The notes beneath the pieces are model-generated. The model made no database searches, was not told where the DNA came from, and was given only the letters and a program-made list of their open reading frames with translations. A program made the translations under genes and the position numbers. This document shows positions 42,254 to 51,464 of a DNA stretch of 64,000 nt, in pieces. The stretch's first letter is position 1. Every line of letters begins with the position of its first letter. Location of the stretch: contig NZ_CP167068.1 of NCBI RefSeq assembly GCF_051055405.1, forward strand, positions 806,001-870,000, in the 5' to 3' direction. The stretch comes from Pseudolachnospira sp051055405 (GTDB lineage: Bacteria; Bacillota; Clostridia; Lachnospirales; Lachnospiraceae).

Positions 42254-43324
42254 ATGAATAAGAAAAGTTATTTGGCAGGAATGCTGGCAGTAGCAATGAT
42301 GATTTCTGGGTGCAGTTCTGCATCGGATCAATTATCGTCAAAAGCAGCGGATAACGCGGGAACCCAGGCTTCGGATAAAAGTTCGGAGTTGGTGCTTGAT
42401 CTTTCTATGGGAAATTCAGGCGTTATTGACCGCAGCAGCGGACTGGGAACGGCTGTGAATGATTATAATGATTATATTAAGGAATGGTCAGGCGGAAATA
42501 TCACTGTAAATTTGTATGATGGAGGCTCCCTGGGAAACGATGGCGAATTGATAGAGGGCGTCAAAAATGGGACTGTAGATATTTTTATTGGAATGCCTTC
42601 CGGCCAAGTAGGCCTAATTCCCGAACTTGCTATCTTTGATATTCCTTGTATGTTTACCTCGATGGAACAATGCCAGGAGGTTTTGTCCGGGGATTTCTTC
42701 GATGTAATGCAAAATTATTATCATGAAAATGGACTTCATCTTCTGGGAATGGGGTTTGCTTATTTTCGCGAGTTGACTTCTAACCGTGCGGTTCGTTCTG
42801 TGGAGGATTTGAAAGGCCTGAATATCCGTACAATGGAAAATAAATATCATATGAAATTTTGGTCTGAGCTGGGCGCCAATCCGACGCCGCTGGCATTTTC
42901 TGAATTGTATATCGCGTTGGAACAGGGACTTCTGGATGCGCAGGAAAACCCGTTGATGCAGCTTACGGCGGCAAATCTGGGAGAAGTGCAGGACTATGTG
43001 ATTTATACACATCATATGCCCTATATCATGACTTATGTTATGAATTTAGAGAAGTTTGAGTCCTATCCGGAAGAGTATCAGAAGTTGCTGACCGATATGG
43101 CGGAGGGAGCTTTAAAACAGATGGCGGAAAGTTCAGTAAGTGAGAATGAACAGCTGGAAGCTACCTGCAAAGAAACTTTCGGAACAGAATTTATTACATT
43201 GGATGATACTTCGATGGAGGCATTAAAAAGTGCAAATCAGGCGGTTATTGATATGATGAAAGAAGAAATCGATCCGGAATTTGTGGATAGTTTCATTGAA
43301 GCGGTAAATGCAACAGAAAAATAG
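42254..43324 (+). CDS. dctP: TRAP transporter substrate-binding lipoprotein (DctP)
   Basis: 356 residues with a lipoprotein signal (lipobox ISGC, C20). DctP fold: YDGGSLGNDGELIEGVKNGTVDIF, LTSNRAVRSVEDLKGLNIRTMENKYH (with the conserved Arg that binds the substrate carboxylate), PTPLAFSELYIALEQGLLDAQENPL. Delivers an organic acid to DctQM. Substrate not predictable from sequence; sugar acids or dicarboxylates are usual. AGAGGAGAAAAA precedes the ATG. Confidence 0.92.
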   Translation: MNKKSYLAGMLAVAMMISGCSSASDQLSSKAADNAGTQASDKSSELVLDLSMGNSGVIDRSSGLGTAVNDYNDYIKEWSGGNITVNLYDGGSLGNDGELIEGVKNGTVDIFIGMPSGQVGLIPELAIFDIPCMFTSMEQCQEVLSGDFFDVMQNYYHENGLHLLGMGFAYFRELTSNRAVRSVEDLKGLNIRTMENKYHMKFWSELGANPTPLAFSELYIALEQGLLDAQENPLMQLTAANLGEVQDYVIYTHHMPYIMTYVMNLEKFESYPEEYQKLLTDMAEGALKQMAESSVSENEQLEATCKETFGTEFITLDDTSMEALKSANQAVIDMMKEEIDPEFVDSFIEAVNATEK

Positions 43325-43345
43325 GAAAGAAAGGGGACGGAAGAG

Positions 43346-44797
43346 ATGAAGACCTATTTAGAACCGCCAAAGGAAGTGCGGGTCTATGACGAGGCGGATG
43401 TTATCGTCGTCGGCGGCGGACCGGCAGGAATTGGTTCAGCGTTAAGCGCGGCTAGAAATGGCGCAAAAACAATTTTGATTGAGCGGTTTGGTTTTTTAGG
43501 AGGAATCCAAACACTTTGTTCCAACGCAATATTATCTTTTGTAGATCCGGAAATTCATGGCGGGATCATCTGGGAAATTGTCCAGCGTATGGAAGCGTCG
43601 GGAAAGCTGCATGAAGATACTTATATCCAAAAAAACTGCCATGACACAAATCATGTGCTGCGGGAAAACGGGTGTTACTTTTTGGATTTGGAGTATTATA
43701 AGCATTTGACAGAAACGATGATGCTGGAATCAGATGTGAAATTGATGTATCATAGTTTAGTAGTAGGCGCGATCTGCGAAGATCATTGCTTAAAGGGTGT
43801 CCTGGTAGAGACAAAGGAAGGAAGAATCGCCGTTATGGGGAAAACAGTCATCGATTGTACCGGTACAGGCGATTTGGTATGGAAATCTGGCGCGGATTGT
43901 TTTGGGGAAGAAGGCATCAATTTAAAGGGCCGTTTTGGCTTCAAACGAAGCGGCGGCGCGGGCTATGTATCGGGCTTTTATCTGTGTGGCGAGGATTATC
44001 CTAAGTTTCGTGAATATGCAAGGAAAAATCCAGAGTGGGATTTATGGCATGTAGGGAGGGAGATGTTTGCAAAAGCAAAAGAAGAAGGACGCCTTCATAT
44101 GTCGATGCCATATTTCAACATCAATGATTATCCCAATGGGAGAGCATGGGTACTAGGCTCGAATTACCCGGTTCCGGAAGGTCATTATCCATGGGAAGTA
44201 GATATGGCAACCAAAGCAGAAACAGAATTGAGAAATCAAGCGTGGGAACTGGTTGAGCTATTGCGTGACCAGGTTCCTGGGTTTGAACATGTGACAGTTG
44301 AACAGTCTCAGATTCAGGGGTGGGGCATTGGAAACCATCGGATGTCCGGAGAATATGTTTTGTGTGAGCAGGATATGATGGGAACCTTTTGGGAAGACTC
44401 TGTTTGTGTCAGCGCACAGGTTCCAGATGTTTATATGGCAGACGGTCAAACGAGCTATCCATTTGATTTAGGAGTAATGCCGCATGATATTCCGTATCGC
44501 TGTTTGCTTTCTAAAACATATGATAACCTGATGGCAGCGGGAGCTTCCGGCTCCTATGAGTTAGTTCCATGGTTTGCGATGATGCACTGTGTGCAAAGCG
44601 TTTGTGCTGGGGAGGCAGCAGGCGCAGCGGGCGCTCTGGCGGCGAAGCAAGGAATAACGCCGAAGCAATTGGATGTTTCCGTTTTACAGAGGACGCTGAA
44701 AGCCCAGGGAATTTGTACAACAATCCGTGACCTTTCGGCAGATTGCATAGAGAAATATAGAATTCGTGCAAATACATGGAAACCTCATGATAATTAA
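43346..44797 (+). CDS. FAD-dependent oxidoreductase
   Basis: 483 residues of the PF12831 group. N-terminal dinucleotide motif VIVVGGGPAGIGSALSAARN (about 19-38), IERFGFLGGIQT, then DCTGTGDLVWKSGAD and a C-terminal AAGASGSYELVPWFAMMHCVQSVCAGEAAGAAGALA that closes the FAD site. Members are found beside sugar-acid or aromatic transporters; the reaction here is unknown but the substrate is probably what the TRAP system imports. 21 bp after dctP with GAAAGAAAGGGGACGG upstream. Confidence 0.82.
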   Translation: MKTYLEPPKEVRVYDEADVIVVGGGPAGIGSALSAARNGAKTILIERFGFLGGIQTLCSNAILSFVDPEIHGGIIWEIVQRMEASGKLHEDTYIQKNCHDTNHVLRENGCYFLDLEYYKHLTETMMLESDVKLMYHSLVVGAICEDHCLKGVLVETKEGRIAVMGKTVIDCTGTGDLVWKSGADCFGEEGINLKGRFGFKRSGGAGYVSGFYLCGEDYPKFREYARKNPEWDLWHVGREMFAKAKEEGRLHMSMPYFNINDYPNGRAWVLGSNYPVPEGHYPWEVDMATKAETELRNQAWELVELLRDQVPGFEHVTVEQSQIQGWGIGNHRMSGEYVLCEQDMMGTFWEDSVCVSAQVPDVYMADGQTSYPFDLGVMPHDIPYRCLLSKTYDNLMAAGASGSYELVPWFAMMHCVQSVCAGEAAGAAGALAAKQGITPKQLDVSVLQRTLKAQGICTTIRDLSADCIEKYRIRANTWKPHDN

Positions 44798-44811
44798 ACA
44801 CGATAGGAAAA

Positions 44812-44844
44812 AGCAGGAGGGCCTATAGGCCTTCCTGCTAATTG
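44812..44844 (+). terminator. Hairpin after the FAD oxidoreductase
   Basis: AGCAGGAGGGCC, TATA, GGCCTTCCTGCT form a 12-bp stem with one G-T pair; only a short, interrupted T-run follows. It separates the TRAP operon from the regulator gene and may be a partial terminator. Confidence 0.6.
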
Positions 44845-44867
44845 TAGTTTTAAAGGGGGAGGGACAA

Positions 44868-47156
44868 ATGCCAAAAAGAAAGAAAAGTTTCTTGAAAAAG
44901 CGCCAATATCGAGTGATTTTGCTGCGCACAATGACCGCTTTAATTGTATTAAATGCGGTTGCTATCTTGTTTTTTCTTTCTGTCATTCAGATGCTTATGG
45001 GAAAAAATCAGGAGCAGGAGGATTATCGGACAAATCTTTCTTTACTGGAACAGGCGGATCACTCGATGAAGCAAATGTTGTCCCTGATGGAACAAAACAT
45101 GAATCAAATCATATGGAACAGCGATGTGGTGCACCATTTGGTAGACCCGTATGGTTTTGACGGTGAAAATGGAAATCGAATTTTCAACTTGCTGCAGGAT
45201 TGTGTGGATAGCGTAGAGTTTGTGGATGCGGCATATCTCTATTCTCCATTTTCGAAAGAGGCATATTGTGATACGGGAAAAATTTTGCCGAAAGACCAGA
45301 TTCGATTTCGTGAGATTTTGGATCTGAATCCGAGCCGGAACGATAAGGTGATATTATCAGAGAAAAGAACCACACTGAATATGGAAAATTTCGACAATCA
45401 TTTCTATCTGATTTTAGATTTTTATCCGGGGGAACGAATCGGTTCTCTGATCTATCAATTGAATGCGGAACACGTTTATCATTTGATTCAGGATCCTCGC
45501 TGGGAAGGAGAAGATGTCTTTTTGCTAAATGATCAGGGAGAGATTTTCATTGGAAAAGAAAGCCGAAATCGAAAAGAAATTTCATTGTCGGATTTACAAA
45601 ATGCAAATAGACAGTATCAGGGCACAGAGTTTTCCTATGTATGTCAATTGGGCGATACTTCCTTTTGCGTGTTAAAGTCAGAATTTATGGATTGGTATTA
45701 TATACGCCCCATTGAAATATCGGGAGTTTTTATTGAATGGAGAGTGGGGGTCACGTATGCGCTTCCTGTGCTCCTCGTTTTTTTCATTGTCAGCGCAATT
45801 TTGTCAATATGGATTTCGCGGCGTATTTATGAACCGATTAACCGGTTGATGAATTTAACTGCAAACCAGAATGAAAAGGGAGAAAAGCATTTTACCCCGC
45901 GCAGTGAAACCGATTACCTGGAACTTGCCTATCTCAATGTATTATCAGAAAATGAACAAATTACAGAAGCAATGCAGAATGTTCGAAAAGATATTTTGGA
46001 ACAACTTTTACATGGGTTGGTGATCGGAAAAAATATGGACTCTTCCCATGTGATGGAATTATTAAACAGCGCGGGAACTCCTTTTGAAATCCAGGGAAGA
46101 TTTGTCGTTTTATGCTTTTCTATTTCGGAAAATGATGGGTCAGAAAATAATAGTTTGCAGATGGGGTTATACCGGGCAAGCATTGGCAGCATTTTGGAAC
46201 AAATTGTTTGGAGAGAGGGGAATCTGTACTGCTTTTCTGTAGATTCCGTTCAGGTAGTCGCTTTATTTGTGGGAAATAAAGAACAGTCCGCTTGGAGCAT
46301 TAAGCAGACTCTGGCGCAAGGCGTTGCTGTCTTTATGGAAAAAATGAGAACATTGCCATTTCAATGTACTTTTGGACAAGGAAGCATTTGTAATTCTCTA
46401 CTAGATATCCATGAATCCTACCGGGAGGCTTTCCAAGATATCAACCGAAAGGTATATGGTGAGATAAATCAGGAGGGAAACGAGGGGGCGGAAGATACCA
46501 AAGCGGAAGTTTATGGTCAATTGGCGGAACAAATTGTCCGTAAGATGTTAGAAGGGAACCGTCCAGAAGCGGAGCGTAAGGTGGATTTGCTGATCGAAGA
46601 GGTGAGCCGAGAGGCCGTAGACCTGGAAGAAAAGAAGATTTTAAGCGAGAGATTGATTGATTCATTGATGGAAAGAATATGGGAATTGCAGATGGATAGC
46701 GATGACTCTCAATTAGTAGATGTGGTATCGTTTTCCCATGGAGAGCTGTACTCCGTGAAAAATGTACCGGAGTTAGAGCGATATATACGAAACATATGTT
46801 ATCAATTGTTAGGTGTCCTTGGTATTTATGCGAAGAATAAGACCATTCGTTATATTACGATGGCAAAGGATTATATTCGGATGAATTACAGTGATATGAA
46901 TATGTCTAGAGACTCAATTGGAGACTATATCGGTATCAGCGGAGCCTATTTGGGACAAATCTTTCGGGATGCCACAGGTGAAAATTTATTGGATTATCTA
47001 AATTCCTATCGTATAGAAAAGGCAAAGAAATTGCTAAACGGAACAAAACTGCCGGCCAAAGAGATTGGCTATAAATGCGGATTTGCTTCCGCGCAAAGTT
47101 TTATACGTGTGTTTAAAAAATATACAGGAGTAACGCCTGGACAATACCGGAATTAG
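44868..47156 (+). CDS. Membrane-anchored AraC-family regulator with extracellular sensor
   Basis: 762 residues. First membrane helix about 20-42, an extracellular sensor of roughly 240 residues, second helix about 296-315 (YALPVLLVFFIVSAILSIWI), a HAMP-like/linker and a long cytosolic middle region, then a C-terminal AraC double helix-turn-helix (about 662-760: SRDSIGDYIGISGAYLGQIF and AKEIGYKCGFASAQSFIRVF...TPGQY). This is the YesS-like one-component type that senses an extracellular ligand. It follows the TRAP operon by 70 bp and most likely controls it. GGGGGAGGG precedes the ATG. Confidence 0.88.
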   Translation: MPKRKKSFLKKRQYRVILLRTMTALIVLNAVAILFFLSVIQMLMGKNQEQEDYRTNLSLLEQADHSMKQMLSLMEQNMNQIIWNSDVVHHLVDPYGFDGENGNRIFNLLQDCVDSVEFVDAAYLYSPFSKEAYCDTGKILPKDQIRFREILDLNPSRNDKVILSEKRTTLNMENFDNHFYLILDFYPGERIGSLIYQLNAEHVYHLIQDPRWEGEDVFLLNDQGEIFIGKESRNRKEISLSDLQNANRQYQGTEFSYVCQLGDTSFCVLKSEFMDWYYIRPIEISGVFIEWRVGVTYALPVLLVFFIVSAILSIWISRRIYEPINRLMNLTANQNEKGEKHFTPRSETDYLELAYLNVLSENEQITEAMQNVRKDILEQLLHGLVIGKNMDSSHVMELLNSAGTPFEIQGRFVVLCFSISENDGSENNSLQMGLYRASIGSILEQIVWREGNLYCFSVDSVQVVALFVGNKEQSAWSIKQTLAQGVAVFMEKMRTLPFQCTFGQGSICNSLLDIHESYREAFQDINRKVYGEINQEGNEGAEDTKAEVYGQLAEQIVRKMLEGNRPEAERKVDLLIEEVSREAVDLEEKKILSERLIDSLMERIWELQMDSDDSQLVDVVSFSHGELYSVKNVPELERYIRNICYQLLGVLGIYAKNKTIRYITMAKDYIRMNYSDMNMSRDSIGDYIGISGAYLGQIFRDATGENLLDYLNSYRIEKAKKLLNGTKLPAKEIGYKCGFASAQSFIRVFKKYTGVTPGQYRN

Positions 47157-47250
47157 AAGGAATGAAGAGCATACAGTTGATTCTATAAAAATAGCATAAA
47201 AATGAAGGAAAAGGAAACACTGAAAGAAAACGGAAGGAGTTTTCTTTTCT

Positions 47251-47679
47251 ATGTGGGGAATTTTAATATCCATGCTTTCTGGCGCTCTGATGAGTATTCA
47301 AGGCGTCTTTAATACAGGCGTAACGGAAAAGACCAGCGTGTGGGTGGCGGCCGGTTGGGTGCAGCTGACCGCCTTTTTGGCGTGTGTGGTCGCTTGGTTT
47401 TTTACTGGCCGTCCATCGGTGACGGCGATTGCAGGCGTGCATCCCAGATATCTTCTTTTGGGAGGCATTTTTGGAGCTGCTATCACATATACCGTTATAC
47501 AGGGAATGGAGGCGTTGGGGCCGGCGAAAGCGGTTCTTTTAATTGTTGTTGCTCAGCTGGCGGTCGCTTACTTGATTGAATTGTTCGGTTTGTTTGGGTC
47601 CGATAAAGTGGAATTTCAGTTTCATAAGCTCATTGGCCTTGTAATTGCGGTTGTCGGAATTGTGATTTTTCAAAAGTAA
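47251..47679 (+). CDS. YdcZ/DUF606 small DMT-family transporter
   Basis: 142 residues, four to five hydrophobic helices; GALMSIQGVFNTGVTEK at the N-terminus and GAAITYTVIQGMEALGPAKAVLLIVVAQL are typical of DUF606 (half-size drug/metabolite transporter-like) proteins. Substrate unknown. GAAGGAG lies 11 bp before the ATG. Confidence 0.8.
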   Translation: MWGILISMLSGALMSIQGVFNTGVTEKTSVWVAAGWVQLTAFLACVVAWFFTGRPSVTAIAGVHPRYLLLGGIFGAAITYTVIQGMEALGPAKAVLLIVVAQLAVAYLIELFGLFGSDKVEFQFHKLIGLVIAVVGIVIFQK

Positions 47680-47682
47680 GAC

Positions 47683-47711
47683 TTGTAAAAATCGTAATAA
47701 TTTTGTAAGAT
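47683..47711 (+). promoter_or_regulatory. Promoter of the comEA-comEC operon
   Basis: TTGTAA (47683-47688), 17 bp, TAAGAT (47706-47711), 54 bp before comEA. Confidence 0.6.
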
Positions 47712-47764
47712 ATTGATAGGCAGAAGAGAATCCGGTCTCCGAAAGAGTTGGGAGGCTTGAGAGG

Positions 47765-48373
47765 ATGAAAAAAAAGAAGTCATTATGGATTCTGGGAACG
47801 TTTCTGGTGATTGTGGCGGGTTTTCTTTATAGCTGCGGCCGATCGGAAGAGACGTACCTTTTGCCTGGGATGTCGTCTGGCGCAGGCGCTGAGATACCGA
47901 TAGAGGTGGAGACAAAGACAGAGAGGGATTCTGGCTCTGTTTTTATTCATGTCTGTGGAGCGGTGCAAAGGCCGGGAGTGTATGAACTTCCAGCTGGAAG
48001 CCGATATCAGGATGCGGTACAAGCGGCCGGAGGCTTCGCGGAGGACGCGGACGTTTCCTTCCTGAATCTAGCGCTGCTGCTTTCGGATGGAGAGCAGTTG
48101 GCGGTACCTACAATGGAAGAGGCAAAGGCGCAGAGAGAAGCGCAGGTACAGTCTGCGTCATCGGATGGGCGTATCGATCTGAATCAGGCTGGGAAGGAAG
48201 AGTTGATGACGTTGCCAGGTATCGGCGAGGTTCGGGCGGAAGCGATTCTTTCTTACCGGGAGGTCCATGGAGCCTTTTCTTCGGTCGAGGATTTGATGGA
48301 GGTGTCTGGTATTAAAGGAAGCACCTTTGAGAAAATAAAAGAGAAAGTTAAAGTGGGGAGTAGCGATGGCTAG
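47765..48373 (+). CDS. comEA: ComEA-family DNA-binding competence protein
   Basis: 202 residues. N-terminal membrane anchor (about 7-24), SLBB-like domain (about 60-120: VFIHVCGAVQRPGVYELPAG), and a C-terminal double helix-hairpin-helix (GRIDLNQAGKEELMTLPGIG...RAEAILSYREVHGAFSSVEDLMEVSGIK) that binds double-stranded DNA. Acts on the outer face of the membrane in DNA uptake with ComEC. It overlaps the response regulator gene by 8 bp. No comEB follows it, unlike Bacillus. Confidence 0.92.
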   Translation: MKKKKSLWILGTFLVIVAGFLYSCGRSEETYLLPGMSSGAGAEIPIEVETKTERDSGSVFIHVCGAVQRPGVYELPAGSRYQDAVQAAGGFAEDADVSFLNLALLLSDGEQLAVPTMEEAKAQREAQVQSASSDGRIDLNQAGKEELMTLPGIGEVRAEAILSYREVHGAFSSVEDLMEVSGIKGSTFEKIKEKVKVGSSDG

Positions 48374-49058
48374 CAAGGTTTTGGTAGTGGACGATGAAAA
48401 GCGGATTGTCAAGGGAATTCGTTTTAGTCTGGAACAAGATGGATTGGAGGTTGACTGCGCTTACGACGGGGAAGAAGCGTTGAAGATGGCAAAACAGAAC
48501 GAATACGACGTGGTTCTGTTGGATCTGATGCTGCCAGTGATGGACGGCTTACAGGTCTGCCAGCAAATCCGGGAGTTCTCCGATATGCCGATTATTATGT
48601 TGACTGCCAAAAGCGACGATATGGATAAAATTTTAGGATTGGAATATGGGGCGGACGACTATGTGACCAAACCATTTAATATTCTGGAAGTGAAGGCGCG
48701 AATCAAAGCGATTATCCGGCGGAATTCGAAAAACAGGCAGAAGGAAGAGGCGGGCGGAAAGAAAATTTCTGCGAGGGATCTGGTATTGGATCTTGACAGC
48801 CGTAGGGTATTCTCCAAGGGAAAAGAGATTAACCTGACAGCAAAGGAATTCGATTTGCTGGAACTTCTGCTGACTAATCCGGGTAAGGTGTACAGCCGGG
48901 AGCAACTGTTAAATATCGTGTGGGGATTTGAATATCCGGGCGATGTCCGCACTGTGGACGTCCACGTGCGGCGTCTGCGGGAGAAAGTGGAGGAAAACCC
49001 CAGCGACCCGCATTATGTCTATACGAAGTGGGGTGTCGGTTATTTCTACAAAAATTAA
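48366..49058 (+). CDS. OmpR/PhoB-family response regulator in the com operon
   Basis: 230 residues. Receiver with D9, D10, phosphoacceptor D53 (VVLLDLMLPVMDG) and K in DDYVTKPFNILEVKAR; winged helix with LTAKEFDLLELLLTNPGKVYSREQLL and VDVHVRRLREKVEENPSDPHYVYTKWGVGYFY. Resembles the WalR/MtrA/PhoP-like group. Overlaps comEA by 8 bp and the kinase by 26 bp, so translation is coupled through the operon. Confidence 0.9.
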   Translation: MASKVLVVDDEKRIVKGIRFSLEQDGLEVDCAYDGEEALKMAKQNEYDVVLLDLMLPVMDGLQVCQQIREFSDMPIIMLTAKSDDMDKILGLEYGADDYVTKPFNILEVKARIKAIIRRNSKNRQKEEAGGKKISARDLVLDLDSRRVFSKGKEINLTAKEFDLLELLLTNPGKVYSREQLLNIVWGFEYPGDVRTVDVHVRRLREKVEENPSDPHYVYTKWGVGYFYKN

Positions 49059-50547
49059 GCCTGAAAAAAGACGGTCCGCCAGTCTGCGGGTCCGTCTCTT
49101 TCTTATCATGCTGTTTCTGGCCGCGATGCCGATGGTCGTGATCAATGTGATTCTTTTAATCTCTGCGGAAGAGATTGAGAGGAATTCTACGGTAAGTGAG
49201 ATGAAGGGACAGGCCTTGATCCTTGCTAATCAGCTTTCTTCTGTAGACTACATAAATAATCCGCATAATTCTACGATGAACGCGGTGTTAAAGCAAGCGG
49301 CTGACATGTGGGGCGGCCGAATTTTGATTGTGGACAGCTCTTACCGGGTGGTACGGGATACGTATATTATCGACGAGGAGAAGTATAGTATTTCCGAGCT
49401 TGTCATGCGGGGAATGTCTGGTCAGAGTACCAGCGTGTTCGATGAGGAAAAGCAGTTTGTAAAATTTACGCAGCCAATCGTGGTGAGGGAAGAATTGCAA
49501 AATACGGTTACTGCCAGCGGGGAGACCACGGTTGTGGTAAAGGCGTCTGAAACAGAGACAAAAACCGTGGGCGTTCTTTTGGCGATTATCGATGCAGGAC
49601 CGATTTTAGCCCCAGTGGAACTGCTAAGAGAAAAGGTTGTCCTGATGACATTAATTGCCGCCTGTTTGCTTGTTCCGATGGTTTTGCTTTTCTCCGGACA
49701 TCTGATGAAACCTTTGAAGCGGTTGGCAAAGGATATTGAGAAAGCGGCTTCCGGAGGGCTGACGAGTCAGGTGGACGGCGGGCACTTTGCGGAGACGGGC
49801 CGGATCAGCGACGCCTTTAACCATACCTTAAGCCGTTTGCAGACTTTAGACCAGTCCAGGCAGGATTTCGTTTCCAATGTGTCCCATGAGCTGAAAACGC
49901 CGATTACCTCGATCCGCGTGTTGGCGGATTCTTTGATGAGCATGGAAGGGGCTCCGGTGGAACTGTACCAGGAATTTATGGAGGATATTTCCTCAGAGAT
50001 CGACCGGGAGAGTAAGATCATCGACGACCTTTTGTCCCTGACGCGTCTAGAAAATAAGGCGCAGGGCCTGCACATTGCTCAGGTCAATGTAAACGATATG
50101 ATGGAGCTCATCTTAAAACGTCTTCGTCCCATTGCGAAGACGCGGAATATTGAGCTTTTGTTGGAAAGTTTCCGGCCGGTAACAGGGGAAATCGACGAGG
50201 TAAAGCTTTCTTTGGCCATCACTAATTTGATCGAAAATGCGATCAAATATAACCGGGATTCCGGCTGGGTGAAAGTATCTTTGAATGCGGACTACAAATA
50301 TTTCTATATAAAAGTGTCGGATTCCGGCTGCGGAATACCGGAGGATGCTTTGGCTCATGTTTTCGAGAGGTTTTACCGTGTGGACAAGGCTCGTTCCAGG
50401 GAGACCGGCGGTACCGGACTGGGACTTTCGATCACGAAATCCATCGTGAATTTACATCATGGGGCCATTAAAGTCTACAGTAAAGAGGGAAATGGGACAA
50501 CGTTCGTGGTTCGTATTCCGTTGATTTATCTGAAGGAGCAGAAATGA
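49033..50547 (+). CDS. Sensor histidine kinase in the com operon
   Basis: 504 residues. Membrane helix about 22-42, an extracellular domain of ~150 residues, second helix about 205-225, HAMP, HisKA with VSNVSHELKTPITSIR (H285), HATPase with NLIENAIKYNRDSG, DSGCGIPEDALAHVFERFYR and GGTGLGLSITKSIVNLHHG. The GTG at 49033 is inferred as start: the frame is open to 48928, but that stretch codes for the regulator's C-terminus in the other frame and the kinase N-terminus should be just before the first helix. Ends by overlapping the GerMN gene by 4 bp. Confidence 0.88.
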   Translation: MSVISTKIKPEKRRSASLRVRLFLIMLFLAAMPMVVINVILLISAEEIERNSTVSEMKGQALILANQLSSVDYINNPHNSTMNAVLKQAADMWGGRILIVDSSYRVVRDTYIIDEEKYSISELVMRGMSGQSTSVFDEEKQFVKFTQPIVVREELQNTVTASGETTVVVKASETETKTVGVLLAIIDAGPILAPVELLREKVVLMTLIAACLLVPMVLLFSGHLMKPLKRLAKDIEKAASGGLTSQVDGGHFAETGRISDAFNHTLSRLQTLDQSRQDFVSNVSHELKTPITSIRVLADSLMSMEGAPVELYQEFMEDISSEIDRESKIIDDLLSLTRLENKAQGLHIAQVNVNDMMELILKRLRPIAKTRNIELLLESFRPVTGEIDEVKLSLAITNLIENAIKYNRDSGWVKVSLNADYKYFYIKVSDSGCGIPEDALAHVFERFYRVDKARSRETGGTGLGLSITKSIVNLHHGAIKVYSKEGNGTTFVVRIPLIYLKEQK

Positions 50548-51464
50548 AAAAAGCTTGGATTTTACTTCTGGTTTTTCTTTTGCTTTCCGGGTGCAAAAAA
50601 AATATAACGGAAGAGCAGGTAGGGGACGGTTATGTTCTGGCTTACTACGTGAATGCAGCTGTAACCCGCCTGACGGGAGATGCCCATGAACTGAAGGCTT
50701 CCGATTTGGAAGGACAGGTAGAAGAATTATTTGCCGTTCTCCAGGAAAGCGGTCATGGGGAGACCGTGGCTGCCGTACCCGGAGCTTTGAGTCTCGTGTC
50801 TCAGACATTGGACGGTGTAATTCTATGCCTTGATATAGAGGGACCTTATTATGAAATGTCTACGGCGTCTCAAGTGATGTGTCTGGCCGCTTTGACAAAA
50901 ACCATGACCCAACTTTCTGAGGTGGATTATATTCGCCTGTCGGTAAATGGAGAGCCGGTTACTCAGGGGGAAGAAGAGGTGGGCATTCTGCGTTCAGGGA
51001 TGTTTATGGACGATGTCAAGGATAATCCGGATTCCTATATAGAAGAGGATCTGGTCCTTTATTTTGCCAGTGAGGATGGACGCCAGTTGGTGAAAACCAC
51101 ATTGCATGTGGGGTATCCTTCCGGTACTTCTTTGGAACGGTTTGTGGTGGAGCAGCTTTTGCGAGGACCGCAGGTGTCTGGGGTGAAGGCGACGCTTCCT
51201 TCCACAAGTAATTTATTGAGTGTAAGTGTGCGGGATGGAATCTGTTATGTCAATTTTGACGATAAGTTTATCACAGACTCTTTAAGCGGAGGATATGATT
51301 ATATTCCAGTTTACTCTTTGGTAAATTCTTTGGCGGAGCTGCCGTCCGTGCAGAAAGTCCAGCTAATGATCAATAGCAAGACGGATGTCAGCTACAGTGA
51401 GGCGATTTCTTTGGCGGCGCCATTGGAACCGAATATGGATTATGTAGGAGGAGAAACTTATTAG
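50544..51464 (+). CDS. GerMN-domain lipoprotein
   Basis: 306 residues. Lipoprotein signal with lipobox LLSGC (C17). The C-terminal half is a GerMN domain (LYFASEDGRQLVKTTLHVGYPSGTSL..., EQLLRGPQVSGVKATLPSTSNLLSVSV, CYVNFDDKFI, PVYSLVNSLAELPSVQKVQLMINS). GerMN proteins bind in the spore or cell envelope. It is encoded directly after the kinase (ATGA overlap), an arrangement like actinobacterial MtrA-MtrB-LpqB, in which the GerMN lipoprotein modulates the kinase. Confidence 0.88.
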   Translation: MKKAWILLLVFLLLSGCKKNITEEQVGDGYVLAYYVNAAVTRLTGDAHELKASDLEGQVEELFAVLQESGHGETVAAVPGALSLVSQTLDGVILCLDIEGPYYEMSTASQVMCLAALTKTMTQLSEVDYIRLSVNGEPVTQGEEEVGILRSGMFMDDVKDNPDSYIEEDLVLYFASEDGRQLVKTTLHVGYPSGTSLERFVVEQLLRGPQVSGVKATLPSTSNLLSVSVRDGICYVNFDDKFITDSLSGGYDYIPVYSLVNSLAELPSVQKVQLMINSKTDVSYSEAISLAAPLEPNMDYVGGETY

